A stretch of 64,000 nucleotides of DNA from Didemnitutus sp041906465 (GCA_041906465.1 JAYRJE010000006.1:231987-295986); one strand, 5' to 3'; counted from the stretch's first letter, positions 48,670 through 56,434 are shown. Made by a program: numbers and translations. Notes: generated from the letters alone by a model not told the origin.

Positions 48670-50160
48670 ATGCAGACCCCAAACCCCACCTCGGGCGCCG
48701 GCATGGATCGGCGCGATTTTCTCAAAACCGTCTCGGTCGCGGGCGCGGGACTCGCGCTCGGCGGCAGCCGCCTGTTCGCCGCGGACGGCGCGACGAGGCG
48801 CCGCCGTTACGCCATCGTCGGCGTCGGCTCGCGCTACGCGATGTATCACGACGCCATCGAGAAAACCTACCGCGACCACGCGGAGCTGGTGGCGTTTTGC
48901 GATCGCAATCCCGGACGCCTGCAAGTGGCCCAAGCGCGCTCCGGCCGCAACAACGCGCCCGTGCCGCGTGTTTACCTGCACACGGATTTCGACACGATGC
49001 TCCGCGAGACGAAGCCCGACGTGCTCATCGTCACCACGATGGATTCCACGCACGACGAATACCTCGTCCGCGCGATGGACGCCGGCGTTGACGTCGTCAC
49101 GGAGAAGCCGATGACGACCGATCCCATGAAGTGCCAGCGCATCCTCGACGCCTGCGCGCGCACCGGGAAGCACGTGCGCGTGCTCTTCAATTACCGCTAC
49201 TCGCCGCCGCGCACGCAGGTGAAGGACCTGCTCATGTCCGGAGCCATCGGCGAAGTGCGTTCGGTGGATTTCCAGTGGCTGCTCAACACGCACCATGGCG
49301 CGGACTATTTCCGCCGCTGGCACGGCGAGAAGAAGAACTCCGGCGGCCTCATGATCCACAAGGCCACGCATCACTTCGATCTCGTGAACTGGTGGCTCGG
49401 CGCCGTGCCGCGCACCGTCACCGCGACGGGCAAGCGCGAGTTCTACACGCCGGAGATGGCGAAACGCTTCGGCCTCACCTCGCATCACGAGCGCTGCCAC
49501 ACGTGCCCGGAGCAGGAGAAATGCGGGTTCTTCATGAGTCTAGCGGCCGACCCGAAGCTCAAGTCCCTCTACCTCGACCAGGAACATCACGACGGCTACT
49601 TCCGCGATCGCTGCGTCTTCCACCCGCGCATCGACATCGAGGACACGATGAACGTCATCGTCGGCTACGACGACAACGTGACGCTCTCGTATTCGCTCAA
49701 CGCCTTCAACGCCTGGGAAGGCTACCAGATCGCGTTCAACGGCACGCTCGGCCGCCTCGAGCACAGCATCGTGGAGCAGGTCTACGTGAACGGCACCGAC
49801 ACGGTGCAGGGCGGCATCGCCGATGGCGGCGTGCGCACGCGTTTGATCCCGCTGCGCGGCGCCGCGACGCAGGTGGAGCCCTGGACCGGCACTGGCAGCC
49901 ATGGCGGTGGCGACAAGGTGATGCTCGATGACCTCTTCCTCCCGCAGCCCCCGGCCGATAAATACCTGCGCGCGGCCGACGAGCGCGCCGGCGCCAACTC
50001 GATTCTCATCGGCGCGGCAGCGAACGAGTGCTTCAAGACGGGCCAGCCCGTCGCGGTGCAGCAGATGGTCACGGGCCTCGGTCGCCCCGATTACGCCCCG
50101 ATGCCCAGCCGCAGCGCCCCGCTGCCGATGCCGGCGAAACGCAACGCGCAGCGGGCCTGA
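48670..50160 (+). CDS. Tat-exported Gfo/Idh/MocA-family oxidoreductase
   Basis: A 496-residue NAD(P)-dependent oxidoreductase exported by the Tat route: RRDFLKTVSVAGAGLALGG (about residues 13-31) is a canonical twin-arginine signal. The Rossmann motif YAIVGVGSRYAMYH (about residues 51-64) is followed by the family EKP motif (VVTEKPMTTDP, about 144-154) and the substrate-domain segment MIHKATHHFDLVNWW (about 238-252). A cysteine cluster HERCHTCPEQEKCGF (about residues 276-290) plus a later Cys may bind metal. Exported members of this family are frequent in Verrucomicrobiota and Planctomycetota and act on sugars or glycosides. The substrate is unknown. MDRRDFLKT at 48703 is an alternative start. 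Confidence 0.9.
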   Translation: MQTPNPTSGAGMDRRDFLKTVSVAGAGLALGGSRLFAADGATRRRRYAIVGVGSRYAMYHDAIEKTYRDHAELVAFCDRNPGRLQVAQARSGRNNAPVPRVYLHTDFDTMLRETKPDVLIVTTMDSTHDEYLVRAMDAGVDVVTEKPMTTDPMKCQRILDACARTGKHVRVLFNYRYSPPRTQVKDLLMSGAIGEVRSVDFQWLLNTHHGADYFRRWHGEKKNSGGLMIHKATHHFDLVNWWLGAVPRTVTATGKREFYTPEMAKRFGLTSHHERCHTCPEQEKCGFFMSLAADPKLKSLYLDQEHHDGYFRDRCVFHPRIDIEDTMNVIVGYDDNVTLSYSLNAFNAWEGYQIAFNGTLGRLEHSIVEQVYVNGTDTVQGGIADGGVRTRLIPLRGAATQVEPWTGTGSHGGGDKVMLDDLFLPQPPADKYLRAADERAGANSILIGAAANECFKTGQPVAVQQMVTGLGRPDYAPMPSRSAPLPMPAKRNAQRA

Positions 50161-50188
50161 GCCGCGCTTCTGGGCCCGGGTTTTCTTC

Positions 50189-50212
50189 GTAGCCGCCGCC
50201 GTAAGGCGGCTG
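50189..50212 (+). repeat. GTAG-headed REP-like hairpin (CCGCC stem)
   Basis: GTAG-CCGCC-GCCGTAA-GGCGG-CTG; the layout is the same as the CAGCCGAC elements with a changed stem. It is followed at 50231 by a short TGCGCGC-TT-GCGCGCA hairpin. Confidence 0.5.
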
Positions 50213-50279
50213 TCTTCGCTCGCGCGATTCTGCGCGCTTGCGCGCAACTCGTGCGCGGCCATGGCGTCCCCGTCGCGCC

Positions 50280-50762
50280 TCAATACCGCCAGCCCAGCCG
50301 GCGATACACGAAGTGCATCAGCCACGCCGGCCCGATGAGGAGAAACACCACGTCGTGGAAGAACGACGGCTTCTTGCCCTCGATCTTGTGGCCGATGAAC
50401 TGCCCGATCCACGCGAGCACGAAGAGCGCGAGGCTGCTTTGCCAGATTTTCCACGGACACGCGCTCGCCGCCTGCCACTCGATCAGCGCGTAGCATGCGC
50501 TCATGAACAGGAACATGCCCATGGCGAGGGGCACCGAGAGGCGCAGGTAGAAAAACAGCACCGCCACCGCGACGGGTTGCGTCCAGTTGAACCACGGCAT
50601 CGCGGTCGCGAACGCGCCGCCCACCGGGATCGACCAGATCAGGCCGAGCACGCAGTAGAAGATTGTCGGGACGCAGATCCAGTGGATGGTCTCGTTGGTG
50701 GGATTCTGGTGGCTCTCGCCGTAATCGGCGAACCATTGGTCGGCAGTCTTGCGCTCGCTCAT
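50280..50762 (-). CDS. DUF962/Mpo1-like membrane protein
   Basis: A 160-residue membrane protein of the DUF962 (YGL010w/Mpo1-like) family. The hallmarks are WFADYGESHQNPTNETIHWICVPTIFY (about residues 10-36), with the conserved H-x3-N-x3-H, four hydrophobic helices and the end motif QFIGHKIEGKKPSFFHDVVFLLIGPAWL (about 121-148). In yeast Mpo1 is an Fe2+-dependent dioxygenase for alpha-oxidation of 2-hydroxy fatty acids, and the histidines here suit such a role. The bacterial function is not established. It is divergent from the YceI gene with 192 bp between, occupied in part by a two-hairpin repeat. Confidence 0.9.
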   Translation of the reverse strand: MSERKTADQWFADYGESHQNPTNETIHWICVPTIFYCVLGLIWSIPVGGAFATAMPWFNWTQPVAVAVLFFYLRLSVPLAMGMFLFMSACYALIEWQAASACPWKIWQSSLALFVLAWIGQFIGHKIEGKKPSFFHDVVFLLIGPAWLMHFVYRRLGWRY

Positions 50763-50800
50763 GGGGTGGGGGATTGCGCACAGCGTGCCGCGGCGAACAG

Positions 50801-50855
50801 GTGGAGCGGATTGACCTCAATCCGCTGCGAACGCGTTGGAGGCAACGCGTTCCAC
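50801..50855. repeat. Two-hairpin GTGG/CCAC-bounded REPIN-like element
   Basis: GTGG and CCAC enclose GCGGATTGA-CC-TCAATCCGC and GAACGCGTT-GGAGGC-AACGCGTTC, both perfect 9-bp-arm hairpins. The second arm matches the single element at 25550. Confidence 0.7.
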
Positions 50856-50954
50856 CCCGGCCTTCGTGCGTGTCGCCCTTCAATAGCGAAGAGCCTTCGC
50901 AACACCACTGCGGATTTGCGGTCCAGTATGGTTCGGCCCACATTCCACCATCCC

Positions 50955-51536
50955 ATGAATTCGTTCCGCTGGCTTTTCGCTCTCGTCGTCCTCTCCGCTG
51001 CGCTCGTGCGCGTCTGCGCGGTCGATACTCCGGTCGAGCGCACGCTCAAGCTCGATCGCTCCAAGTCCTACGTCGACGTCGACGTGAAAGCCACGATCGG
51101 CTCGTTCACCGGCCATCTCGACCGCTACGAAATCGCGATGCCGCTCGAGGCCAGCGGCAAGATCAAGGACGCGCTCCTGAAGTTCAAATTCACCGACCTG
51201 CGCACCGGCAAACCCGACCGCGATGCGGAGATGATCCAGTGGCTCGGTGGTGGCGAACCCGAGGGCACGTTCGATCTCGGCATGCTGGCGCTCGCCCCGG
51301 ACGGTCAGGGGCAGGCGAGTGGCAAGCTGACGTTTCACGGGCAGACGCAGCTCGTCGAGTTTCCCGTGCTCGTGAAGGTGCAGGACGGCGTTTACACCGT
51401 CACCGGCAAGACGACGATCGACTACCGCAACTGGGGCCTGAAGAAATTCCGGAAGTTCGGCGTCACGAGTGTCGATCCTGACGTGACCATCCGCTTCCAG
51501 TTCGTCGGCGCGTTGCCGGTGGCGGCGTCGGAGTGA
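50955..51536 (+). CDS. YceI-family periplasmic lipid-binding protein
   Basis: A 193-residue secreted protein: signal peptide RWLFALVVLSAALVRVCA (about residues 5-22), then an eight-stranded lipocalin-like YceI barrel. Family landmarks are SKSYVDVDVKATIGSFTGHL (about residues 37-56), TFDLGMLALAP, GKLTFHGQTQLVEFPVLV (about 120-137) and the terminal VTIRFQFVGAL strand. YceI proteins bind polyisoprenoid or amide lipids in the periplasm. It is co-oriented with the small membrane protein gene 33 bp downstream, but a REP-like hairpin lies between them. Confidence 0.9.
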   Translation: MNSFRWLFALVVLSAALVRVCAVDTPVERTLKLDRSKSYVDVDVKATIGSFTGHLDRYEIAMPLEASGKIKDALLKFKFTDLRTGKPDRDAEMIQWLGGGEPEGTFDLGMLALAPDGQGQASGKLTFHGQTQLVEFPVLVKVQDGVYTVTGKTTIDYRNWGLKKFRKFGVTSVDPDVTIRFQFVGALPVAASE

Positions 51537-51546
51537 GGCCACTGCT

Positions 51547-51569
51547 GTAGCGGCGGTCTGCGACCGTCG
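51547..51569 (+). repeat. GTAG-headed REP-like hairpin abutting a start codon
   Basis: GTAG-CGGCGGTC-TGC-GACCGTCG ends directly before the ATG at 51570, in the position of the ribosome binding site of that gene. Confidence 0.5.
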
Positions 51570-52019
51570 ATGAACCTGTTGGTGATGACCAAAAACAAAC
51601 TCGAAATGCTGGCGACCTGGCTCGCGCTCGGCGCGGGCGCACTCGATGCGGGCAGCGGGCTCGCGCTGGTCTTCGCGCCGCAGCTGATGCTGCAGGCGAT
51701 GGGCGCGGCGGCACTCGCGGCCGAACCGACGATCTACCTGCGTTGGGTGGGCGCTTTCGTGTTCGCGGTGGGTTTCAGCTACCTGTGGGCGCTGTGGCGG
51801 CGCGACGTCGCACGGCTGCGCCACGTGTTGGAGCTGACGATTTTCTTCCGGCTCGCGGCGGGGCTCTATAGCGCATGGGCCATTGCCACCGACGCGTTGC
51901 CGCTGGTGTGGCTCAGCGTGCCGCTGACGGATTTCGCCCTCGCCGCCACCCAGACATGGCTCGTCCGCCGCGACGTGTTTTCGACGCCCGCTCGCTCGGC
52001 ATCGTCACGTAATACGTGA
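51570..52019 (+). CDS. Hypothetical four-helix membrane protein
   Basis: A 149-residue protein with four hydrophobic helices: about residues 12-35 (TWLALGAGALDAGSGLALVF), 58-75 (VGAFVFAVGFSYLWALW), 84-104 and 106-125. No family is recognised; the layout resembles small DoxX-like or DUF4345-like proteins. The last codons (SASSRNT) and the stop lie in a 27-bp perfect palindrome, so the C-terminal tail is repeat-derived. A GTAG hairpin replaces the usual ribosome site. It may be an independent gene or a tail of the YceI transcript. Confidence 0.7.
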   Translation: MNLLVMTKNKLEMLATWLALGAGALDAGSGLALVFAPQLMLQAMGAAALAAEPTIYLRWVGAFVFAVGFSYLWALWRRDVARLRHVLELTIFFRLAAGLYSAWAIATDALPLVWLSVPLTDFALAATQTWLVRRDVFSTPARSASSRNT

Positions 52020-52025
52020 CGATGC
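51999..52025. repeat. 27-bp palindrome with 12-bp perfect arms
   Basis: GCATCGTCACGT-AAT-ACGTGACGATGC. It covers the stop codon of the membrane-protein gene. No T-run follows, so it is a weak terminator candidate at best. Confidence 0.7.
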
Positions 52026-52029
52026 GTGG

Positions 52030-52108
52030 ACGCCCCAAGTGGCGGGAGCTTTCAGCCCGCTTCTCCACGCCGGCCGGCCAGGGAGCTGGAAGCTCCCGCG
52101 ACTTGGCC
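52030..52108. repeat. REPIN-like inverted pair (CCAAGTGGCGGGAGCTTTCA)
   Basis: CCAAGTGGCGGGAGCTTTCA at the left recurs as its near-complement (GAAGCTCCCGCGACTTGG) at the right, around a central CCACGCCGGCCGGC stretch. It sits between the palindrome and hisIE. Confidence 0.6.
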
Positions 52109-52248
52109 GGTCAAAGCGAGATGGGGCGCGCCGTGATTCGCGGAAGTGACGCAGCGAGCGCGCCACCTATATTGCGAGGATGGGCTGCGCGTGGCGCCGG
52201 CGGCGGTTTGCTTTAATCGGTGCCGGCTCCCCCCGGCCGCTGCGCTCC

Positions 52249-52866
52249 TTACTTTTTCACCGCGTGACGTTTTTCGAGGACGCTGAGCGCGTCCTGCAGC
52301 GACAGGCCCTTCGTGCGCAGGAGAACGATGAGATGGAAGAGCAGGTCGGCGGCTTCGTTCGCCAGCTCGGCATTATCGCCGGCGGTGGCGGCGAGGGCGG
52401 TCTCGACGCCCTCTTCGCCGACTTTCTGCGCGACGCGCTTGGTGCCCTCGCGGACGAGTTTGGCCGTGTAGCTCTTCTCGTCGCCGGACGCGATGCGCTG
52501 GTTCACCGTGCGTTCGAGTTGCGCGAGGAAACCGGTGCCGGTGGCGCCGCCGCCTTCGCCGAAGCACGAGCAGGTGCCGCGGTGGCACGTCGGTCCGTTC
52601 GGTCGCGCGCGAACGAGCAGCGTGTCGTTGTCGCAGTCGCCCTCGACACTCACCAGGTCGAGGAAATGACCGGATGACTCGCCCTTGGTCCAGAGGCGGT
52701 TTTTCGAGCGGGAGAAGAACGTGACGCGCTTCGTCGCAAGCGTCTGTTCGAGCGCGGCGGCGTTCATGTAGCCGAGCATCAGCACCTGTTGCGTGTCGGC
52801 ATCCTGGATGATGGCGGGGAGCAGGCCGTCGCCTTTTTGCCAGTCGAGAGTGGGGAGGGAGGTCAT
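52249..52866 (-). CDS. hisIE: Bifunctional phosphoribosyl-AMP cyclohydrolase / phosphoribosyl-ATP pyrophosphatase
   Basis: A 205-residue fusion carrying out steps 2 and 3 of histidine synthesis. The N-terminal HisI domain (about residues 8-110) has DADTQQVLMLGYMNAAAL, SRSKNRLWTKGESSGHFL and the zinc site with DCDNDTLLVRARPNGPTCHR then GTCSCF. The C-terminal HisE domain (about 118-205) has the pyrophosphatase pattern SYTAKLVREGTKRVAQKVGEE followed by ETALAA. The start MTSLPTLDW at 52866 is preferred, because the extension to 52941 lies in a repeat. It is the last gene of the his operon. Confidence 0.95.
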   Translation of the reverse strand: MTSLPTLDWQKGDGLLPAIIQDADTQQVLMLGYMNAAALEQTLATKRVTFFSRSKNRLWTKGESSGHFLDLVSVEGDCDNDTLLVRARPNGPTCHRGTCSCFGEGGGATGTGFLAQLERTVNQRIASGDEKSYTAKLVREGTKRVAQKVGEEGVETALAATAGDNAELANEAADLLFHLIVLLRTKGLSLQDALSVLEKRHAVKK

Positions 52867-52877
52867 CGGAGAAAGAG

Positions 52878-52970
52878 AACCACAGATGAACACAGATGCA
52901 CACAGATGAACGGAGAGAATGCCCAAACCGGGGCATTCCATCTGTGTCTATCTGTGCTCATCGGTGGTTG
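52878..52970. repeat. Periodic long inverted repeat (ACACAGATG family), hisF-hisIE junction
   Basis: The left half repeats ACAGATG about every 12 bp (ACCACAGATGAACACAGATG then CACACAGATG). The right half is its complement (CATCTGTGTCTATCTGTGCT then CATCGGTGGTT), around a GGCATTC/GAATGCC-containing centre. Confidence 0.75.
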
Positions 52971-52978
52971 AATCGAAT

Positions 52979-53746
52979 TCAGGGACGAACGCACACGCCT
53001 TCGCGGGCGAGGTAGGTTTTGAGGTCGGGGATCGGGATCGTGCCTTTGTGGAAGACGGAGGCGGCGAGCGCACCGTCGACGTGGGCCTGTTGGAAGACGT
53101 CGCGGAAATGCTCCGGCGCGCCCGCGCCGCCGGAGGCGACGAGCGGGATCGTCAGCACGGCGCGGACGAGCTTGAGCTGCGTGAGATCGTAGCCGGCGCG
53201 CACGCCGTCCTGATTCATGCAGTTGAGCACGACTTCGCCGGCACCGAGACGTTGCGCCTCGCGCGCCCAGTCGAGCGTGCGCCAGCGCGTCGACTGCGTC
53301 TTGTCGGGATTGCCGGTGTAGGCCTTGACAAAGTAGTCACCGTTTTCCTGGCGCGAATCGATGCCGACGACGACGGCTTGCGAACCGAATTCGTCGGCGA
53401 GAGCGGTGACGAGGGCGGGATTTTCGAGCGCGGGGGAGTTGAGCGAAACCTTGTCGGCGCCGCAGTGGAGGATCTGGCGCGCGCCGTCGAGCGAGCGGAT
53501 GCCGCCGGCAACGCAGAAGGGGATGTCGATCACGCGGGCGACGCGCTCCACCCACGCGGCGGAGACGGTGCGGCCGTCGGAGCTGGCGGTGATGTCGTAG
53601 AAGACGAGTTCGTCGGCGCCGGCGTCGCGGTAGCGCTGCGCCAGCTCGATGATGTCGCCCATGTCCTCGTGGTTGCGGAACTGGACGCCTTTGACGACGC
53701 GGCCGTCGCGGACGTCGAGGCAGGGGATGATGCGGCGGGCTAGCAT
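52979..53746 (-). CDS. hisF: Imidazole glycerol phosphate synthase cyclase subunit
   Basis: A 255-residue TIM barrel that uses ammonia from HisH to convert PRFAR to IGP and AICAR. The start MLARRIIPCLDVRDGRVVKG contains the catalytic Asp (DVRDG, residue about 11). The second catalytic Asp is in VVVGIDSRQENGDYFV (about residue 130). The phosphate-binding ends of both half-barrels are present (CVAGGIRSLDGA at about 81, and VASGGAGAPEHF at about 222). The length matches the usual 250-257. The upstream neighbour hisA and the downstream hisIE are each separated from it by a repeat element. Confidence 0.96.
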   Translation of the reverse strand: MLARRIIPCLDVRDGRVVKGVQFRNHEDMGDIIELAQRYRDAGADELVFYDITASSDGRTVSAAWVERVARVIDIPFCVAGGIRSLDGARQILHCGADKVSLNSPALENPALVTALADEFGSQAVVVGIDSRQENGDYFVKAYTGNPDKTQSTRWRTLDWAREAQRLGAGEVVLNCMNQDGVRAGYDLTQLKLVRAVLTIPLVASGGAGAPEHFRDVFQQAHVDGALAASVFHKGTIPIPDLKTYLAREGVCVRP

Positions 53747-53754
53747 GACTTAAG

Positions 53755-53829
53755 GTAGGGGCCGTTGTCTCCAACGGCCCTTGGGTTATCGTTCGCACTG
53801 CGAGGGCGCTTGAGGGCAAGCGCCCCTAC
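53755..53829. repeat. Two-hairpin REPIN-like element, hisA-hisF junction
   Basis: GTAGGGGCCGTTG-TCTC-CAACGGCCC at the left and GGGCGCTTG-AGGG-CAAGCGCCCCTAC at the right, around a 24-bp spacer. The element at 55251 is a close homologue. Confidence 0.8.
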
Positions 53830-53852
53830 CGCACAGAAGCTGTCGCGATGGC

Positions 53853-54581
53853 TCAGCACGCCAGCGCCTCCTTCAGCGTGAACTTGTTCTCGTAGAGCGC
53901 GCGGCCGACGATCGCGCCGGGCGCACCCTCGGCTTTCAGGCGGCGGAGGTCGTCGAGCGACGAGACGCCGCCGGAGGCCTGCACGTGCAACGTCGGAAAA
54001 TCGCGGCGCAGTTGCGCGTAGAGTTCGAAGTTCGGGCCGGTCAACTTGCCATCGCGGCTGATATCGGTGCACAGCATGTGGCGCAGGCCGCGCGCGGTGA
54101 ACTTCGTCAGCACGTCGGCGAGGGCGAGGCCGCTGTCGGCGCGCCAGCCCGCGATGGCGACTTGGGGCACGCCGGCGGCGTTGAGGCGCACGTCGAGGGC
54201 GAAGACGATTTTCTCCGGGCCGAATTTCTCCAGCCAAGTGGCGATGAGTTCGGGCTCCTTGACGGCGAGGCTGCCGACGATGACGCGCGTGACGCCCGCA
54301 GCGAGGAGCGCGGCGACTTGCGCTTCCTCGCGGATGCCGCCGCCGGATTGGACGAGCAGGCCGCTGGCGGCGACGACACGTTCGATGAGCGCGGTCTGGC
54401 GCTGCGCCGGATCTTTGGCGCCGTCGAGGTCGACGAGATGCAGCCACGTGGAGCCGGCGGCCTGGAACTCGCGCGCGACGACGGTCGGATCGTCATGATA
54501 AGCCTTTTCGGCTTCGAAGCTGCCCTCGGTCAGCCGCACGACGCGGCCGCGACGAAGGTCGATGGCGGGATAAATGATCAT
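53853..54581 (-). CDS. hisA: Phosphoribosylformimino-5-aminoimidazole carboxamide ribotide isomerase
   Basis: A 242-residue TIM barrel for step 4, isomerising ProFAR to PRFAR. The catalytic Asp is in MIIYPAIDLRRGRVVRL (residue 8). The segment VQSGGGIREEAQVAALLAAG (about residues 77-96) is a phosphate loop, and KIVFALDVRLN with the second active Asp is near residue 129. The C-terminal phosphate loop is ASGGVSSLDDLRRLKAEG (about 202-219). The length is typical. Upstream of its start is a 25-bp palindrome in the hisH gap. Confidence 0.95.
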   Translation of the reverse strand: MIIYPAIDLRRGRVVRLTEGSFEAEKAYHDDPTVVAREFQAAGSTWLHLVDLDGAKDPAQRQTALIERVVAASGLLVQSGGGIREEAQVAALLAAGVTRVIVGSLAVKEPELIATWLEKFGPEKIVFALDVRLNAAGVPQVAIAGWRADSGLALADVLTKFTARGLRHMLCTDISRDGKLTGPNFELYAQLRRDFPTLHVQASGGVSSLDDLRRLKAEGAPGAIVGRALYENKFTLKEALAC

Positions 54582-54608
54582 GCGTGGGCGAAAAATCGGC
54601 TCGGACGG

Positions 54609-54633
54609 GTTTGTAACGTATTATGTTACAAAC
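54609..54633. promoter_or_regulatory. Palindrome TTGTAAC-N7-GTTACAA, site 2 (hisH-hisA junction)
   Basis: GTTTGTAAC-GTATTAT-GTTACAAAC is a perfect 9-bp-arm inverted repeat. Its inner 7-bp arms and spacing are the same as at 12349-12369. It ends 28 bp upstream of the hisA start and could be an operator or hairpin. Confidence 0.5.
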
Positions 54634-54645
54634 TGCCTTGGGCGC

Positions 54646-55236
54646 TTAGGTGAGGGTGAGGAAGTTTTTCAGGAGTTGCGCGCCGGCGGGGCCGGAGCGT
54701 TCGGGGTGAAATTGCACGCCGTAGAAGTTGCCGCGCTGCACGACCGCAGCGAAGGGCGTGCCGTGCGTGGCGGTGGCGAGCGTGTGCGCGTTCACGGGAC
54801 CGGCGTAGCTGTGCACGAAATAGAAACGCGCGTCGCGGGCGATGCCGTGCAGGAGCGGCGTGTCGCGGAGGATTTCGAGCGTGTTCCAGCCCATGTGGGG
54901 CACGGTGATGCCGGGCGTCTCGGGAATGCGGGCGACGCGGCCGGGGATGAGGCCGAGCGAGGTGGTGTCGCCTTCCGCGGAGGACTCGAAGAGGAGCTGC
55001 TCGCCGAGGCAGAAGCCGATGACGGGTTGCGTGAGGCTGCGGATGGTGTCGACGAGGTGGCGCGCGCGGAGTTTGCGCATGCCTTCCTGGGCGGAGCCGA
55101 CGCCGGGGAGAATTACGCGATCGGCGGAGCGAATCACGGCGGGATCGGCGGTGAGTTGGGAGGCGATGCCGAGGCGCTCGAGGGCGAAGCGCACCGAGGC
55201 GATGTTGGCGCCGCCGCTGTCGACGATGGCTAGCAT
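54646..55236 (-). CDS. hisH: Imidazole glycerol phosphate synthase glutaminase subunit
   Basis: A 196-residue class I glutamine amidotransferase that supplies ammonia to HisF. The nucleophile is the Cys of VIGFCLGEQLLFESS (about residue 77), where the usual CLGMQ is CLGEQ. The His-x-Glu pair is in GVQFHPERSG (about residues 178-181). The start VDSGGANIASVRFALERLG is typical. The C-terminal LLKNFLTLT is standard. The substitution of Glu for Met after CLG is a mild oddity next to the oxyanion strand. Confidence 0.95.
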   Translation of the reverse strand: MLAIVDSGGANIASVRFALERLGIASQLTADPAVIRSADRVILPGVGSAQEGMRKLRARHLVDTIRSLTQPVIGFCLGEQLLFESSAEGDTTSLGLIPGRVARIPETPGITVPHMGWNTLEILRDTPLLHGIARDARFYFVHSYAGPVNAHTLATATHGTPFAAVVQRGNFYGVQFHPERSGPAGAQLLKNFLTLT

Positions 55237-55250
55237 GAGCGAAGCGGGAG

Positions 55251-55325
55251 GTAAGGGCCGTTGCCTTCAACGGCCCTGAGGGTGGCGGACGTGCGCCGAG
55301 GGCGCTTGGGGGCAAGCGCCCCTAC
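55251..55325. repeat. Two-hairpin REPIN-like element, hisB-hisH junction
   Basis: GTAAGGGCCGTTG-CCTT-CAACGGCCC ... GGGCGCTTG-GGGG-CAAGCGCCCCTAC. It is homologous to 53755-53829 with the same stems and a diverged spacer. Confidence 0.8.
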
Positions 55326-55366
55326 CGGCGCTGCCGCGCCGCGCGTGTGGCGTGGAGAGAGGGACA

Positions 55367-56431
55367 TCAGAGCACCCCTTTCGAACTTGGGATGTCGCTG
55401 CCGGCGGTGCGGGCGACGGCGGGACGGAGGGCGCGGCCGAAGCCTTTGAAGAGCGCCTCGATCATGTGGTGTGCGTTGTCGCCGGTGACCTTCATGTGCA
55501 GCGTCGCGCCGAGCGTGTCGCTGAGCGATTTGAAGAAGTGCGACACCATCTCGGTCGGCAGCTCGCCGACGTTGCCGCGCGGGAAGTCGGCCTCGAACAC
55601 GAGCCAGGCACGCCCGCTGAGGTCGAGGGCGACGTCGGCGCGCGATTCGTCCATGGGCATCACGAAGCCGTAGCGGCCGATGCCGCGCTTGTCGCCGAGG
55701 GCCTGCTTGAGCGCGGTGCCGAGGGCGAGGCCGACGTCCTCGATGGTGTGATGCTCGTCGATGTGCAGGTCGCCGTCGCAGGTGATGACGAGGCTGATGC
55801 CCGCGTTGCGCGCGATCTGCTCGAGCATGTGATCGAAGAAGCCGAGGCCGGTCTGGAACGAGACGGGTGCGGGCGCGTCGAGGTCGACGGTGACGGAGAT
55901 TTTCGTTTCCTTGGTCTCGCGCTTGATCGTGGCGCGACGCGGGGCGTCGACGAGCTGGCGGGCGATTTCGGTCCAGTTGAGTGAAGCGCGATCGTAACGC
56001 AGGCCGCGGAGGCCGAGGGCGGCGGCGAGTTGGAGATCGGTTTCGCGATCGCCGATGACGACGGAGGCGGCGCGGTCCCACGTGGTGTCGCGCAGGTAGT
56101 CGAGCACGAGGCCGGGCTTGGGCTTGCGGCAATCGCAGCGGTCGGCGGCGGTGTGGGGGCAGATGCGGACGGCTTCGAATTTGATGCCTTGCGAGCCGAG
56201 AACGTTGAGCAGCAGGTCCTGCAGCGGGCGGAATTCGCTCTCGCGGAAACTCGGCGTGCCGAGGCCGTCCTGGTTCGTCACCATCACGAAGGAGTAGCCG
56301 GCGTCGCGCAGGCGGCGGAGCGCGGGAATGACCTCGGGTTCGAGCGCGAATTTGTCGAGGCGATCGATCTGCTGGTCGACGGGCTCGGTGATGAGGGTGC
56401 CGTCGCGGTCGAGGAAGAGGAGTTTTTTCAT
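55367..56431 (-). CDS. hisB: Bifunctional histidinol-phosphatase / imidazoleglycerol-phosphate dehydratase
   Basis: A 354-residue fusion for steps 6 and 8. The N-terminal HAD phosphatase (about residues 1-160) has LLFLDRDGTLITEPVDQQI (nucleophile Asp), TNQDGLGTPSF and the zinc loop CPHTAADRCDCRKPKPG. The C-terminal IGPD domain (about 165-354) has the metal-binding DHMLEQIARNAGISL, HIDEHHTIEDVGLALG and, near the end, DNAHHMIEALFKGFGRALR. The fused arrangement is the gammaproteobacterial or Bacteroidota type and the length is close to that of E. coli HisB. The start at 56431 is clear. Confidence 0.96.
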   Translation of the reverse strand: MKKLLFLDRDGTLITEPVDQQIDRLDKFALEPEVIPALRRLRDAGYSFVMVTNQDGLGTPSFRESEFRPLQDLLLNVLGSQGIKFEAVRICPHTAADRCDCRKPKPGLVLDYLRDTTWDRAASVVIGDRETDLQLAAALGLRGLRYDRASLNWTEIARQLVDAPRRATIKRETKETKISVTVDLDAPAPVSFQTGLGFFDHMLEQIARNAGISLVITCDGDLHIDEHHTIEDVGLALGTALKQALGDKRGIGRYGFVMPMDESRADVALDLSGRAWLVFEADFPRGNVGELPTEMVSHFFKSLSDTLGATLHMKVTGDNAHHMIEALFKGFGRALRPAVARTAGSDIPSSKGVL

Positions 56432-56434
56432 GCA

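Noticed and set aside
52878..52970. Periodic ACACAGATG repeat considered as a CRISPR array
   Set aside because: Repeat words are only about 7 bp with about 5-bp gaps and the element is an inverted repeat. There are no uniform spacers and no cas genes.
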